Source of the DNA: Ostreococcus lucimarinus CCE9901 | Taxonomy: Eukaryota > Chlorophyta > Mamiellophyceae > Mamiellales > Bathycoccaceae | Direction: 5' to 3' | DNA: 64,000 nucleotides | NCBI RefSeq assembly: GCF_000092065.1 | Contig: NC_009355.1 | Coordinates: 62,001-126,000 of the forward strand | In this document: positions 44,486 to 55,200 of the stretch, piece after piece | How positions within the stretch are numbered: position 1 is the stretch's first letter | How the letters are laid out: every line of letters starts with the position of its first letter | The notes under the pieces: generated by a model | The model's database searches: none | Told to the model about the DNA's origin: nothing | The model's input: the letters and a program-made list of their open reading frames with translations, nothing else | Made by a program: the position numbers and the translations under genes

Positions 44486-46186
44486 ATGCCGCGCGCGAGG
44501 GCGAAAGACGGCGCGCGCGTCGTTCGCGCGATTTCGACGGCGCGCGACGCGGCGCGCGACGCGCGCGCGCGCGCGCGCGATGGACGACGATGGACGTCGA
44601 CGCGCGCGCGCGCGGGCGCGGAGGCGTCGACGTCGGCGCTCGGGAGCGGGCTGGACTTTCGAGCGCTGACGCGCGCGGGCGAGACGGCGAGCGCGGCGTA
44701 CGCGAGGCTGTGCGCCGAGGGCGTCGTGCGCGAAGACGAGGCGCAGAGACACGCGCTGAAAGCGCTGGACGTCGTCGGAGGGCGCGCGAGAGGGACGCGG
44801 CGGAGGGAAGGACTCGGCGCGGTGGGCGCGGGGGGAGGGTGGTCGTTCGCGGGGTGGCTCGGCGGCGACGCGAGCGCGAAACGCGAGGTCGAAGCCGGAG
44901 AGGGGGGGGCGTACGTGCACGGGGGACCGGGAAGCGGGAAAACGTTTGTGATGGATTTGTTTTACGCCACGCTGGACGGTGAACACGGCGTGGAGAAGCG
45001 TCGGGAGCATTTTCACTCGTTTATGCTCGAGACGCACACGCAGTTGCACAAGTTGAAGGACTCGGATAAGAACATGGACACCGTGGGTCAATACGCGTCG
45101 GCGTTGGCGAGAAAGATGCGCGTGCTGTGCTTGGACGAGTTTCAAATCGTCGACGTCGCGGACGCGATGATCATCAAGCGTCTGCTGGAAAATCTCTGGG
45201 CCGAGGGCGTGCTGGTGGTGACGACGAGCAACAGACATCCGGATGAGTTGTACAAGAATGGGTTGAATCGCGCGCAGTTTTTGCCGTGCATAGCGGAAAT
45301 TAAAAGACGATGCATCGTGCACGAGATGGCGAGCGATCGCGATTATCGTCTCACTGGACGCGCACGGAGTGAGGAGGACCAAGCGATGTGGAAATCCGGC
45401 GGCGACGAAGCCGAGCGCGAGCGTTGGCTGGTCGAACGCTTGCAAGTGCTCGCGGGCGAGCGCTCGTTCAAACCGCTACAAATAGCGATCGGTGGACGCC
45501 TCGTGCACGTCCGGCGCGCGGGTGGTGGCATCGCTCACTTTGATTTTAACGAGTTGTGTGACAGCGCTCTGGGCGCCGCCGATTACACCGCCCTCGCGAG
45601 CATCTTCAACTCCATAGGCGTCGGGCACGTGCCGACTTTGAGCTCAGACAGACTCGATCTGGTGCGAAGATTCATTACATTCATAGATGTCATGTACGAG
45701 CATAAGGTGAAACTCCTCGTGAGTGCGGATGCGTCGCCTGAAGAGCTGTACCGCGCGAGCGCCGGCGACGGATCTCGCAAAAACGCCGCCCGCGACGAAG
45801 AGTTCGCGTGGGACCGCGCAGCGAGTCGACTCGCGGAGATGCAGTCGAAAGAGTTTCAAGAGGCACCTTGGAATCCAAAAGCTGGGAGCTGGTTGCTCGA
45901 ACAGGCGCGCGTCACCGAAGTCGTTCCAGCGCAGGTTCTGCGCTCCTTGTGGCAACGCTACGACCGCAACCGAGACAACGTTTTGGACGAAACCGAGCTC
46001 GAGTGTTTGGTGGGCGACTTGAACCAGCTGCGAAGTGGACACAGGCACGTGTCCGAAGAACAATTAGACGCCGTGATGTCCATCGTGCGTGGATCGAAAA
46101 ATTTGCGCGAAAATCGATACATGACGTACGAAGAATTCACGCGATACGGGCACGCCGCCATGCTCGAATGCATGCGCGACCGCTAG
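44486..46186 (+). CDS. AFG1/LACE1-type mitochondrial ATPase with C-terminal EF-hand
   Basis: 566 aa. The N-terminus is Arg/Ala-rich and acid-poor, a mitochondrial-type presequence. The AFG1 P-loop ATPase has Walker A VHGGPGSGKTFVMDLFY (146-153), HFHSFMLETHTQLH, Walker B VLCLDEFQIVDVADAMIIKRLLENL, sensor segment VVTTSNRHPDELYKNGLNRAQFLPCI, and HFDFNELCDSALGAADYTALASIF. AFG1 proteins help degrade or mature respiratory-chain subunits. Yeast and human proteins end near ASRLxEMxSxEY, seen here as AASRLAEMQSKEFQ. After that there are ~110 more residues with one canonical EF-hand loop at 493-504 (D-R-N-R-D-N-V-L-D-E-T-E) and a weaker second one near 536-550. This addition suggests Ca2+ control. Confidence 0.93.
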   Translation: MPRARAKDGARVVRAISTARDAARDARARARDGRRWTSTRARAGAEASTSALGSGLDFRALTRAGETASAAYARLCAEGVVREDEAQRHALKALDVVGGRARGTRRREGLGAVGAGGGWSFAGWLGGDASAKREVEAGEGGAYVHGGPGSGKTFVMDLFYATLDGEHGVEKRREHFHSFMLETHTQLHKLKDSDKNMDTVGQYASALARKMRVLCLDEFQIVDVADAMIIKRLLENLWAEGVLVVTTSNRHPDELYKNGLNRAQFLPCIAEIKRRCIVHEMASDRDYRLTGRARSEEDQAMWKSGGDEAERERWLVERLQVLAGERSFKPLQIAIGGRLVHVRRAGGGIAHFDFNELCDSALGAADYTALASIFNSIGVGHVPTLSSDRLDLVRRFITFIDVMYEHKVKLLVSADASPEELYRASAGDGSRKNAARDEEFAWDRAASRLAEMQSKEFQEAPWNPKAGSWLLEQARVTEVVPAQVLRSLWQRYDRNRDNVLDETELECLVGDLNQLRSGHRHVSEEQLDAVMSIVRGSKNLRENRYMTYEEFTRYGHAAMLECMRDR

Positions 46187-46252
46187 CGAGCGATGCCGCT
46201 AAACTTCACATTTATCATATTCATTATTTCACGCGTAGTTAGTACAACATCT

Positions 46253-46690
46253 TCACATCTTCGAACGCGTGGCGCTCAGGGCTTCCTTTAAATCCCGCGG
46301 CACCGGCGTGGGTCTCCGCGTTTCCGCGTCCACGGACACGTACGTCACCAATCCATCGAAGCACGCGCCCCCATCCACCGTTCCGACGTACTCCACGTCA
46401 AAGGACGTCGTTCCCCACCGAGGCACTCGACACGCGATCCGCACCCGATCCAGAAACTTGGCTGACTTTTTAAAGTTCCATTTGCTGCTCGCGGCGACGG
46501 CCACGCTTCGCCCGCACGTCCACGCCCAGTCTTTCCCCATCGCCCGCTCCAACCACGCGTCGAACGCGCAATCGGCGTACACCGGATAACTGCCGTTGAA
46601 CACCACGCCTTGTCCGTCCGTCTCGCTGAACCGAACGACCACGACGTGCTCGTGCGACATCGAAACCCGCGACGCGACACCGACCGACAC
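46253..46690 (-). CDS. Hotdog-fold acyl-CoA thioesterase (4HBT family)
   Basis: 145 aa, a single hotdog domain. The catalytic segment VVRFSETDGQGVVFNGSYPVYADCAFDAWLE has the YbgC/4HBT pattern (RxxxxDxxGxVxxxxYxxYxxxA). The central strands follow (VAVAASSKWNFKKSAKFLDRVRIACRV, TSFDVEYVG, DGLVTYVSVDAETRRPTPVP). It is nearer to bacterial YbgC-like and plant/plastid ALT-like thioesterases than to animal ACOTs. No transit peptide is obvious. The stop is 66 bp from that of the AFG1 gene (convergent). Confidence 0.9.
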   Translation of the reverse strand: MSVGVASRVSMSHEHVVVVRFSETDGQGVVFNGSYPVYADCAFDAWLERAMGKDWAWTCGRSVAVAASSKWNFKKSAKFLDRVRIACRVPRWGTTSFDVEYVGTVDGGACFDGLVTYVSVDAETRRPTPVPRDLKEALSATRSKM

Positions 46691-46727
46691 TTTTCCGTCG
46701 ACACTTTTCCGACGCCGCGCGATGCGA

Positions 46728-46856
46728 TTAGTTTTTACGGCCGTTCGCGGACGTCAGGAAGGCTGCGCACGCGACGACGACGTGCCAGACGAACAGACTG
46801 CGGCCTCTCGCGTTGCGCTCGCGCTGTGCGGGATCGGTGTCGCCGGGCGCGGTCAT
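46728..46856 (-). CDS. Possible 42-residue membrane peptide
   Basis: An ATG at 46856 opens a frame of 42 codons ending in TAA at 46728. The peptide has a charged start (DPAQRERNARGRS), then a hydrophobic segment (LFVWHVVVACAAFLTSA) long enough to span a membrane, and a basic end (NGRKN). The DNA here is a 307-bp gap between two minus-strand genes, larger than usual, which makes a small gene plausible. No family was recognised and the ORF could be chance. Confidence 0.32.
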   Translation of the reverse strand: MTAPGDTDPAQRERNARGRSLFVWHVVVACAAFLTSANGRKN

Positions 46857-46997
46857 GATTCGCGCGATTGTGACGCGACGGGGTCCCACCAGCGGTCGTT
46901 CCCCTGGATCGAGGCGGCGCGGCTGCCCGTCGAAACGCGACGGATTCGAGGCTCTATCGGCTACAACGCTAGATGCGACGATGGTTTGGGTGCATGA

Positions 46998-49175
46998 CTA
47001 TGATTTCGACGCGATCGTAAAGTGCTCGTGGCGCACGCGAGCGGCGTTCATGTCCTGTCGAAGCGCGGCGAGCGCGGCTTCCTTGACGACGTGACGAAGC
47101 TCGGCGCCCGTGTAACCGACGGCGACGCGAGCCAACGCGTCGAGATCGACGTCGTCGTCGAGCGTGACGTCGCGGGTGTGGACGCGTAACGCCTCTACGC
47201 GACCGATGAAGTCGAGTGGGGGAATCTCGAGCACTAAATCGAGTCTTCCTGGGCGCGTGAGCGCGGGATCGAGACTCTTCGGGCGGTTCGTCGTCGCCAT
47301 CACGAGCACGCCGCCCGCGGTAGAGGGCGCGGTCTCTAACCCATCCATCTCCGTCAAGAACACCGAAAGCAGGCGAGTGGCGACGTCGTGCGCGCCGTCC
47401 GACGCGCCGTCGCCGCGAGATCCGCACATACCGTCGATTTCGTCGAGAAGAAGAACCGCCGGCGCCGACTTGCGCGCCTTGGTAAACGTACTGCGAAGAA
47501 TCTTTTCACCTTCGCCCAAGTATTTGCTGAACACGTCCGCGGCGGAAAGCGCGATAACGGTCGCGCCCGATGCCGTGGCTGCGGCGCGCGCGAGCGTGGT
47601 CTTCGCGCATCCTGGAGGTCCGTGCAAAAGAATACCCTTTGGCGGTCGCAAGCCTAGACGCTTGAACGCGTCTGCGTGGTGCAACGGCCACTCTACCGCT
47701 TGTCTAAGCCGCTTCTTAACGTCGGCTAAACCGCCAATGTCATCCCACGTGATCGGCGGCAAATCGATCGCGACGCCACGCACGACGGACGCGCGCACGC
47801 GTGAGCGAGACGCTTGAAAATCAGCCATCGACACCGTCATCTCGCTGTCGCCGTCCTCGCGTCGATTTTGAATCGCACGCATCGCGGCTTCGCGGCAAAG
47901 CGCCGCGATATCTGCACCGCTGTACCCTTTACTATCGAAAGCGACGATGTCCAACGCGACATCGTCGGCGAGCGGAATCGACTTCGCGTGAAGTTTGAGG
48001 ATTTCTGCGCGCTCCATCGCGTTCGGTAGCGACAACTCAACCTCGCGATCGAATCTACCCGGTCGACGAAGCGCAGGATCGATGGCGTTCGGCCGACTCG
48101 TCGTGGCAACGACGGGAACGACGACCTCGTCAGACTCCCCTGCGCCGTCCATTAACGTCAAAAGCTGCGCCACGATTCTCGTCTCGTGCGCGCTCGTTTC
48201 TTGCCTCGTCGGACACAACACGTCGAGCTCATCGATCATGATCACGCACGGCGCGCCCTTCGTCACCTCTTTCCGCGCGCGTTCGAATATCTTACGCAAA
48301 CGCTTCTCGCTCTCACCCGCGTACGCGCCCACGATGTCCCCGCTACTCACCCCTAAAATCGTCGCCCCCGCCTCGGCCGCCACCGCGCGCACCGCCTCCG
48401 TCTTTCCCGTACCCGGCGGTCCATGCAAAAGTAAGCCTCGAGGAAACCGCACGCCGAGCCTTCGCGCTTCGCTCGCGTACCGCATCGGCCACACGATGGC
48501 TTGACGCAACGCGTTCAAAGCTTCATCGCACGCGACGACGCGCGTCTCCGCTCGAGCCGCCGCCGCGTCGCCGCTCGCCGCGCGTCCCGTCTCTTCATCC
48601 GCCCCGAGCATCTCAACGCGTTCGATCACCGTCGACGCCGTGATGCGCCACGTCACGCTCCTATCGTCGCTCCCTCGCACGCTCGGCTCGACGCGTTCGA
48701 CGACGACGCGCTCGCGTTCGCCGCCGCTCGTCGACGCCGACGCGCCGACGCGCACGACGCGTTCTCGCAATCCTCGCTCGAGCGCCGCCGGCGTCACGCT
48801 CACCGGCGCTCGCACGCGCACGCGTTCACACGCGATCGGTTTCGCGTCTAAACGCTCGATCGTGCCCTCGTACGCGTCGCGTTCGTCGAATTCTTTCGCA
48901 TTCGCATTCGCCGCCGAATCTGCCTCGCGCACGCTCGCGTCGATTTCTGCGCACAGCCCGGGCTTTTCGTCCCACGGCTCGAGCGCGCACAGGAAGACGA
49001 ACTCCTCGTCCGCGCCGTCGCCCGCGCGAGGGCGTCTGCGCAGGCGCACGCGCACGGGGGCGCCGAGCGGTAGACGCAGGGCGTCGACGACGTCGCGGGA
49101 ACATCGCGCGCGCTGGGCGCTCGAGCGCGCGATGCGCGCGACGTCGACGCGAACGACGTCCATGCGAATGCGCAC
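46998..49175 (-). CDS. Tandem AAA+ ATPase, AFG2/SPATA5/CIP111-type (CDC48 relative)
   Basis: 725 aa. Two AAA modules: D1 with LLLHGPPGTGKTEAVRAVAAEAG, VIMIDELDVL, ATTSRPNAIDPALRRPGRFDRE; D2 with ILLHGPPGCAKTTLARAAA, VLLLDEIDGM and ATTNRPKSLDPALTRPGRLD. The D2 Walker A GPPGCAKT is typical for CDC48-like D2 rings of the AFG2 group. The N-domain (~1-190) is weakly conserved and differs from CDC48. AFG2 in yeast and SPATA5/SPATA5L1 in animals release Rlp24 and recycle pre-60S assembly factors; plant CIP111 and CDC48B belong near here. Starts: 49175, or the second ATG at 49163 (MDVVRVDVA). ATP-binding residues look intact in both modules. Confidence 0.9.
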   Translation of the reverse strand: MRIRMDVVRVDVARIARSSAQRARCSRDVVDALRLPLGAPVRVRLRRRPRAGDGADEEFVFLCALEPWDEKPGLCAEIDASVREADSAANANAKEFDERDAYEGTIERLDAKPIACERVRVRAPVSVTPAALERGLRERVVRVGASASTSGGERERVVVERVEPSVRGSDDRSVTWRITASTVIERVEMLGADEETGRAASGDAAAARAETRVVACDEALNALRQAIVWPMRYASEARRLGVRFPRGLLLHGPPGTGKTEAVRAVAAEAGATILGVSSGDIVGAYAGESEKRLRKIFERARKEVTKGAPCVIMIDELDVLCPTRQETSAHETRIVAQLLTLMDGAGESDEVVVPVVATTSRPNAIDPALRRPGRFDREVELSLPNAMERAEILKLHAKSIPLADDVALDIVAFDSKGYSGADIAALCREAAMRAIQNRREDGDSEMTVSMADFQASRSRVRASVVRGVAIDLPPITWDDIGGLADVKKRLRQAVEWPLHHADAFKRLGLRPPKGILLHGPPGCAKTTLARAAATASGATVIALSAADVFSKYLGEGEKILRSTFTKARKSAPAVLLLDEIDGMCGSRGDGASDGAHDVATRLLSVFLTEMDGLETAPSTAGGVLVMATTNRPKSLDPALTRPGRLDLVLEIPPLDFIGRVEALRVHTRDVTLDDDVDLDALARVAVGYTGAELRHVVKEAALAALRQDMNAARVRHEHFTIASKS

Positions 49176-49279
49176 GCGCGCGACGCGCGATGGGGCGCGC
49201 GACGTCGTGTGGAGAGTGAAAGAATGAGTGTACGCTATTACACGCTGGAGAGCCGTCGCCTTCGCGAACGCGCTCGCGA

Positions 49280-52200
49280 TTACTTGTCCTCGTTCGACAT
49301 GTCGAGGAGCTGCGTGAAATAATCCACCGCGCTGGCTGCGGTTTTCTTCGTTTCGTTGGTGTTTGTCTTGCGCGTGATGACGCTGCGCAGGGATGAAATG
49401 GTCATCGATTTGACGACGTCTTCGGCTTCGACGTCTTGAACCGAAATACCCATGGACTCGGCGTATTTGGATTTGAGATCGTCGAGTTCGCCGGCCACTT
49501 TTTTGGACTCTTCGAGAACCTTGAGTTCTTCATCGCTCAGGTTCACAAAGTCGCGGAGACGCTTTTTGGCCTCGTCGAGGGAAACGCGGAGGCGCTTGAT
49601 CTCCACGGCGTACTCATCGCGTTCGGTTGCCGTCTGCTCAAACGAACGTTCGAGCGCAAGTCTGTCGGCCTCGAGCTGCTTTTCTCGATCGGAGACGCTA
49701 AGCCTGAGGCTCTTTTCGGCTTTAGACTTTTCTTCCGCGACGATTTTGAGCGCTTTTTCGCGACTCGCTTTGAGCGCCGCGTCCTTCGCCGCGATGGTGT
49801 CTCTCAGTCGTGCCTCGTACGATTCGCGAAGCTTGGCGATATCGATCTCGCTTCGCTCGCGAAGTTCCTTGAGACTCGCTTGAGTTTTGGCTATCTCTTC
49901 GGCGTAAGCGTCAGCGTCGCCACGTCTGCCGGTCGAGGTCGCAACTTCCTTCTCAACAATCTTTTCAACCTCAACAATCTTCTCGACGACCTTCTCGACT
50001 ATTTGCGGCGGTCCGCCTGTTTGCCCGGCGCGCTTTTCCGCGTCGCGCACAGCCCGTTGAAGCGTTTCAACTTCTTGACGGAAGTCTACGACTAGCTTAT
50101 CAAACTGCGCGTTGAATTTGGCTTCAATTTCCAGATCACGATCGTTGAGCATGTTTTCAAAGTTGGCAATTTTGGCCTTGAGTTTATCATTCGCCTTCTT
50201 CGCCGTCGCACGAAGCGCCGCTTCAGATTTTGAGCGTTCGGCGGCGGCGATGGCCAATTGATCGCGCAACGCCTTCTTCGCTGTGGTTTCCGCCTCTCTC
50301 AGAGCCGCGATATATTCACGCTGTGCCGCGAGCTTGGCACTCTCGGTGAGCTTCTTTGCCGCCGCGATTTCAGTGCGCAAAGTCTTTTCCATACGGTCGC
50401 GCTCCGCCTTCGCAGCTTCCATCGCGGACGCCAACTTCTGGTTCGCAATCTTCTCAGAGTTTGCGAGCTGATTTTCGAGTGTAGAAACTTTGGATTCCAA
50501 AGCCTTAAGCTTTGATTCGGATTCGATGCGCATTGCTTTCTCTACCGCCTCGATTTCAGCCTTTTGTGCCGTCTTAAATTCGCTCAGTTTCTTCACGGCG
50601 GCTTCAAGATCACGCTCGAGCGTCGCAACCTTGCTAGGCGATTGAGCGGGCTTGCTCTTCTGTATGACTGACTCCGTCGGTGTAGACGCGTTCGTCTCCT
50701 TCATCGAGCGATTCGACGCGCCGAAGAGACGTTCAAAGAGCGAAGGCGCGGAAGTCTTCGCCGCTTCTTCAGCCGCCAACGCCGCTTCTTCAGCCGCCAA
50801 CGCCGCATCTTCCTTCGCTTTCGTAGCTTCTTCCTTCGCTGCAAGCAACTGATCGCGCAAAGTAACCATTTCACTTTGCGCCGCACGAAGCTTACGCTCG
50901 GCGTCTTCGCGCGCGGCTCGTTCAGCTGCAACCTTGCCTTTGTTGAATTCAAAGAGAGGGCGCTGAACGGAGGTTTCCGATACCACCTTCGATGACGAAG
51001 ATTGCTTCTTTGCGACATCGAGTTCATCAGTGAGTGCACCAACGCGTTGCTCATAAAAGGCGATCTTCTCTGCGAGAGTTACTTGCTCGGATTTCAATCT
51101 TCGCTCGAAGTCTTCCTTCATCAAAAGCATCGAACGGGACCATTTCGCCTCCGCTTCGGCAAACTCGGCCTGAACACTCGCAAGTCGATACTGGACATTC
51201 TCCATTTTCTTCGCCTGTTCCGCATAATCCCTGTGCGCACGTCTGATTTGCTTCTCAAGTTCGCGTTCGCGTGACTTGAGTTGCTTGTTCATTAGCTGCG
51301 CCGAGTCTCGTACGCGTTCTTTGAAGTCTTCGCGCAACGCGGCGAGAAGAACTTCAACCTCTCGCGTGTGCTCCTTGCTTTCTTGAATCTTTTGGTTGAA
51401 TTCTAAAGTAGCATCAGCCATTGTTTGAGCGACAGCGCGAACGATCTCGTCATTGTGCTTTTCCTTCATCGCGTTCATTTCAGAAATTCTAGAACCCAAC
51501 ATCGCCTGACTATTTTGATACTTGACCAAAATATCTGCTCGTTCGGATTCAAGACTGCGCACATTCGCTTCGTCGGCCTGAACACTCGCAAGTCGATACT
51601 GGACATTCTCCATTTTCTTCGCCTGTTCCGCATAATCCCTGTGCGCACGTCTGATTTGCTTCTCAAGTTCGCGTTCGCGTGACTTGAGTTGCTTGTTCAT
51701 TAGCTGCGCCGAGTCTCGCACGCGTTCTTTGAAGTCTTCGCGCAACGCGGCGAGAAGAACTTCAACCTCTCGCGTGTGCTCCTTGCTTTCTTGAATCTTT
51801 TGGTTGAATTCTAAAGTAGCATCAGCCGTTGTTTGAGCGACAGCGCGAACGATCTCGTCATTGTGCTTTTCCTTCATCGCGTTCATTTCAGAAATTCTAG
51901 AACCCAACATCGCCTGACTATTTTGATACTTGACCAAAATATCTGCTCGTTCGGATTCAAGACTGCGCACATTCGCTTCGTACGACTTTGCTTGATCTTT
52001 CCAAGCAACGGAGTCGAATTGCCATGCGTCACGTTCTTGCTCCAACTTGGCCATTTTACGAAGCATTTGTGCGACGGCAGCAGTCATCTCGTCATCCTCA
52101 TCAAACGACGCCGAGGCGTTTTCGGTAAGTCGCGCCAAATCGAGCGCATACTTTGTCTCTGCGTCGGCAACCGCACGTTCTCGCTCTTCGTTCAGGCGCG

Positions 52201-55200
52201 CCACGGTTACCGCGAGCTGTTCTTGAGCATCAGCTTGGAGCTTGGCGATGGCTGCGACGGTATCATCGCCGCTTTTAAGCTTGGACTCAAGCTCGGAGAT
52301 GCGTTGCTTGTACTCTTTGACAGTGGTTTCACTCTCGGCGGCAAAAGTAGAAGATGCGTTACTGACGGCGTCCTTCAACTCTGCTTTGAGTGCCGCGATT
52401 TCATTCGCTGAAGCTGAACTTTTTTGTTCAAACTCCAATGTCAGACGCGATATTTCCTCACGAAGCTTGACTTCGCGCTCTTGCGCATCGCGTGCTTCAG
52501 TCTCTGCAGCTGATAACAGCACAGTTTGATCTTTGATCTGAGCATTTACAGCATCAAGGGACGCGTCCTGTCCCTGGGAAGCGCCGATGATGCTAGCAAA
52601 AATTCCACCTCGATCGCCTTTCGCCTTGTCCAAAACAGCCTTGTATTTCTCTTCAGCCTTTTGCATGCCCTTGCGAGCTTTTTCTAGTTCCTTTTCTAGT
52701 CGTCGCTCGGAATCCAGCTTCTCAGACTGTAGTCTTGTCGTGACCGATAGCACATCTTGATCACGCTCAGCGCGGACGGCTTTGATTTGCGCTTCCAAGT
52801 CGAAGATATGCTTTTCCACGTCCGGGCTGCTCCTCTTAGCTTGCGTAGCGAACTCCGCTTCAAGTTTCTCAAGCTTTTCTTGAAGCGCGTCGCGCTGCTT
52901 CTTGAGACGCTTGACTTCGCCAGTGCTTCCCTCGAACTTGTACGTGACAGATTGGGGAAGGGTGTACTTAACTACACTCTTCTCACGCTTTTGCTGTTGT
53001 TTGCGTTTAAACGCATCCAACTCCTTGCGAGCCTCAGTGACTTCAAGCCTGAGCTCTGCTTCCGTCTCCGTCGCCGTGCGCTTGAGAGTCTTATTGAGCT
53101 TCTTTATCGTCGATTCGTAACCTTCGGAAACCTCTTCTAGTTGAAGTTCCAGTCGCTTGACTGTCGCCTCGTACTCCGCGGCGATTTCATCAGCCTGTAT
53201 CTTCGCAGACCTCTCAACTTCTTCGAGTTTTGCTTTCCACAAGTCCTCAGCTTGCTTTACCTTTGTAGTTTCATCGCTCGCGAGAGAAGTTTTCATGGCG
53301 TTTTGCAGGGTCTCGATCTCGAGAGTCTGAGCCGTGATCAGCGCCTCTTTTTCTTCTTGGAAGAGCTTTGACTCCTGCGATACGCGGTCATCCGCTTCCG
53401 ACTTGACCAAAGCAACCAACGCTACTCGATCAGCCTCCGCTGACGCCTGAATTTCAGCGACGGCTTGGATAAGCTCTCGTTCGGCGCTTTCGTTGGCATC
53501 GGCGAGTTGCTTCTTCAGAGCTGCAACTTGGTCATCAATCGTAGCGGTCTCTGTGTCCGTTTTCGACGTCGATTTCATGTTCGCGATAGTTTGCTCGTAG
53601 AGCCGCTTGGACTTTTGCATCTCGTCAAGTTGGGATTCAAGGCGTGTGACTTGCGCTTGAAGCGCGTCGCGCTCCTTCTCTAGCGATGCATCTACCTTGT
53701 TGCCAGTAAACTTATATGTCACTGTTTGAGGCAGCGTGTACTTGATGCCACCCTTACTTTTTTGCTTGAGGTCTTCGAGGTCCTTTTTCGTCGATTCGAC
53801 TCGTTTTCTAAGTTCACTTTCGCTAGACTTAGATGCTGCGAGCTGCGCTTTAATTTTCTTCATCTCATCGTCGTCACTCGACACCCACGCAGTAGAAGAT
53901 TGAAGCGCATCAATTTTACCTTGATACTCTTGCTTCAACCGATCAATCTGTGCATCCTTGGCTGCTTCGACCTCACGAATCTTCTGTTCCCAGAAAATAG
54001 ATGATTGAGCCTCGGCAGTGGCTACCTCAGCCGTGAACTCAACCATAGCGTCTGCGGACTGTTTTATCGCTTCGTTTCGCATCATCGCATACAGCGCGCG
54101 GCGCTCGCCAGCGCTTGAACGAGACGAAGCGTCGCGTTGCGCCAGCTCGGAAGACGCAAAGGCCTGAATACTAGCGACGGCCTCGACGAGATGCTCCTCG
54201 GCGATGGCTTTTTGCTCTTGCAAACGCCACGACTGCTCAGACAGCTGCTTCTTGAGATCCAGGATCATGGCATCCTTCGCCGCTGACTCGTCGCTCCCAG
54301 CGGTCGTCGCCGCGGGCACGGCGGGCGCCGCGCGTGCAGACGCCTTGAGTGACTCAATCTTCGCGTCATACTCTCGCTTGGTCTTCTGCATTTCCGTCAG
54401 CTGCGACTCGAGCGCGCTGATCTTGGCCTGCTGAGCCTTCATCAGCTTGTCGTCCGTGGAACCGCCCTCGAATGTGTACTTGATAAACTGCGGAAGTGTG
54501 TACTTCACACCGTTCTTCGACGCAGTCTTGAGCGACTGAAGTTCGGCTTTCGCCGCGTCGACTTGACCTCGGAGTTCGAGTTCGATCGACGAGCGCTTGG
54601 AGAGCTGCGCCTGCAGGTCGGACACGACGCTCGAGAGACCATCACTACCAGACGCCTTGGACATTGATGCCTTGAGCTCCTCGAGTTCACGCAGCGATGC
54701 GTCGAGCTGCGCCTTCTCGGCCGCCGCCGCCGCTTGCAGCTTGGCATTATCAGCGAGGATCGTCGCGACAGCCGCCTCAACTTGCTCTTCGGCATCGTTT
54801 TCGGCATCCTGCAGCTTCTTGTTGAGGGCGTCGATTTCGGCGCTTCTGTCAGAAACACCGGTCGTAGTGCTCGCCTTACTGGCCGCCCGGACTCGTTCGA
54901 TCTCTTCGTTGTGTGCCTTCTTCAGAGCAACCACGCGCTGCTCAAACTGAATCTGCGCGTCACGAATGGCGTCGTTCACTTGAGCGCTCGTGTCCACAGG
55001 TGAACCGGACGACGCGCGCAATGACGCCTCCAGCTGTTCGTTCTCAGCCTTGAGCTCAGCGACGGCCTCGACGAGCTGCTCCTCGGCGATGGCTTTTTGC
55101 TCTTGCAAACGCCACGACTGCTCAGACAGCTGCTTCTTGAGATCCAGGATCATGGCATCCTTCGCCGCTGACTCGTCGCTCCCAGCGGTCGTCGCCGCGG

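Noticed and set aside
42984-44669. 561-codon plus-strand frame across the PPK1 N-terminal half.
   Set aside because: Antisense to a strongly conserved PPK1; His/Arg-rich translation without homology.
46721-46997. Plus-strand frame starting MRLVFTAVRGRQEG in the gap before the AAA ATPase.
   Set aside because: No hydrophobic or family features; it ends directly against the convergent stop. The minus-strand 42-residue ORF is the better small-gene candidate, and even that is weak.
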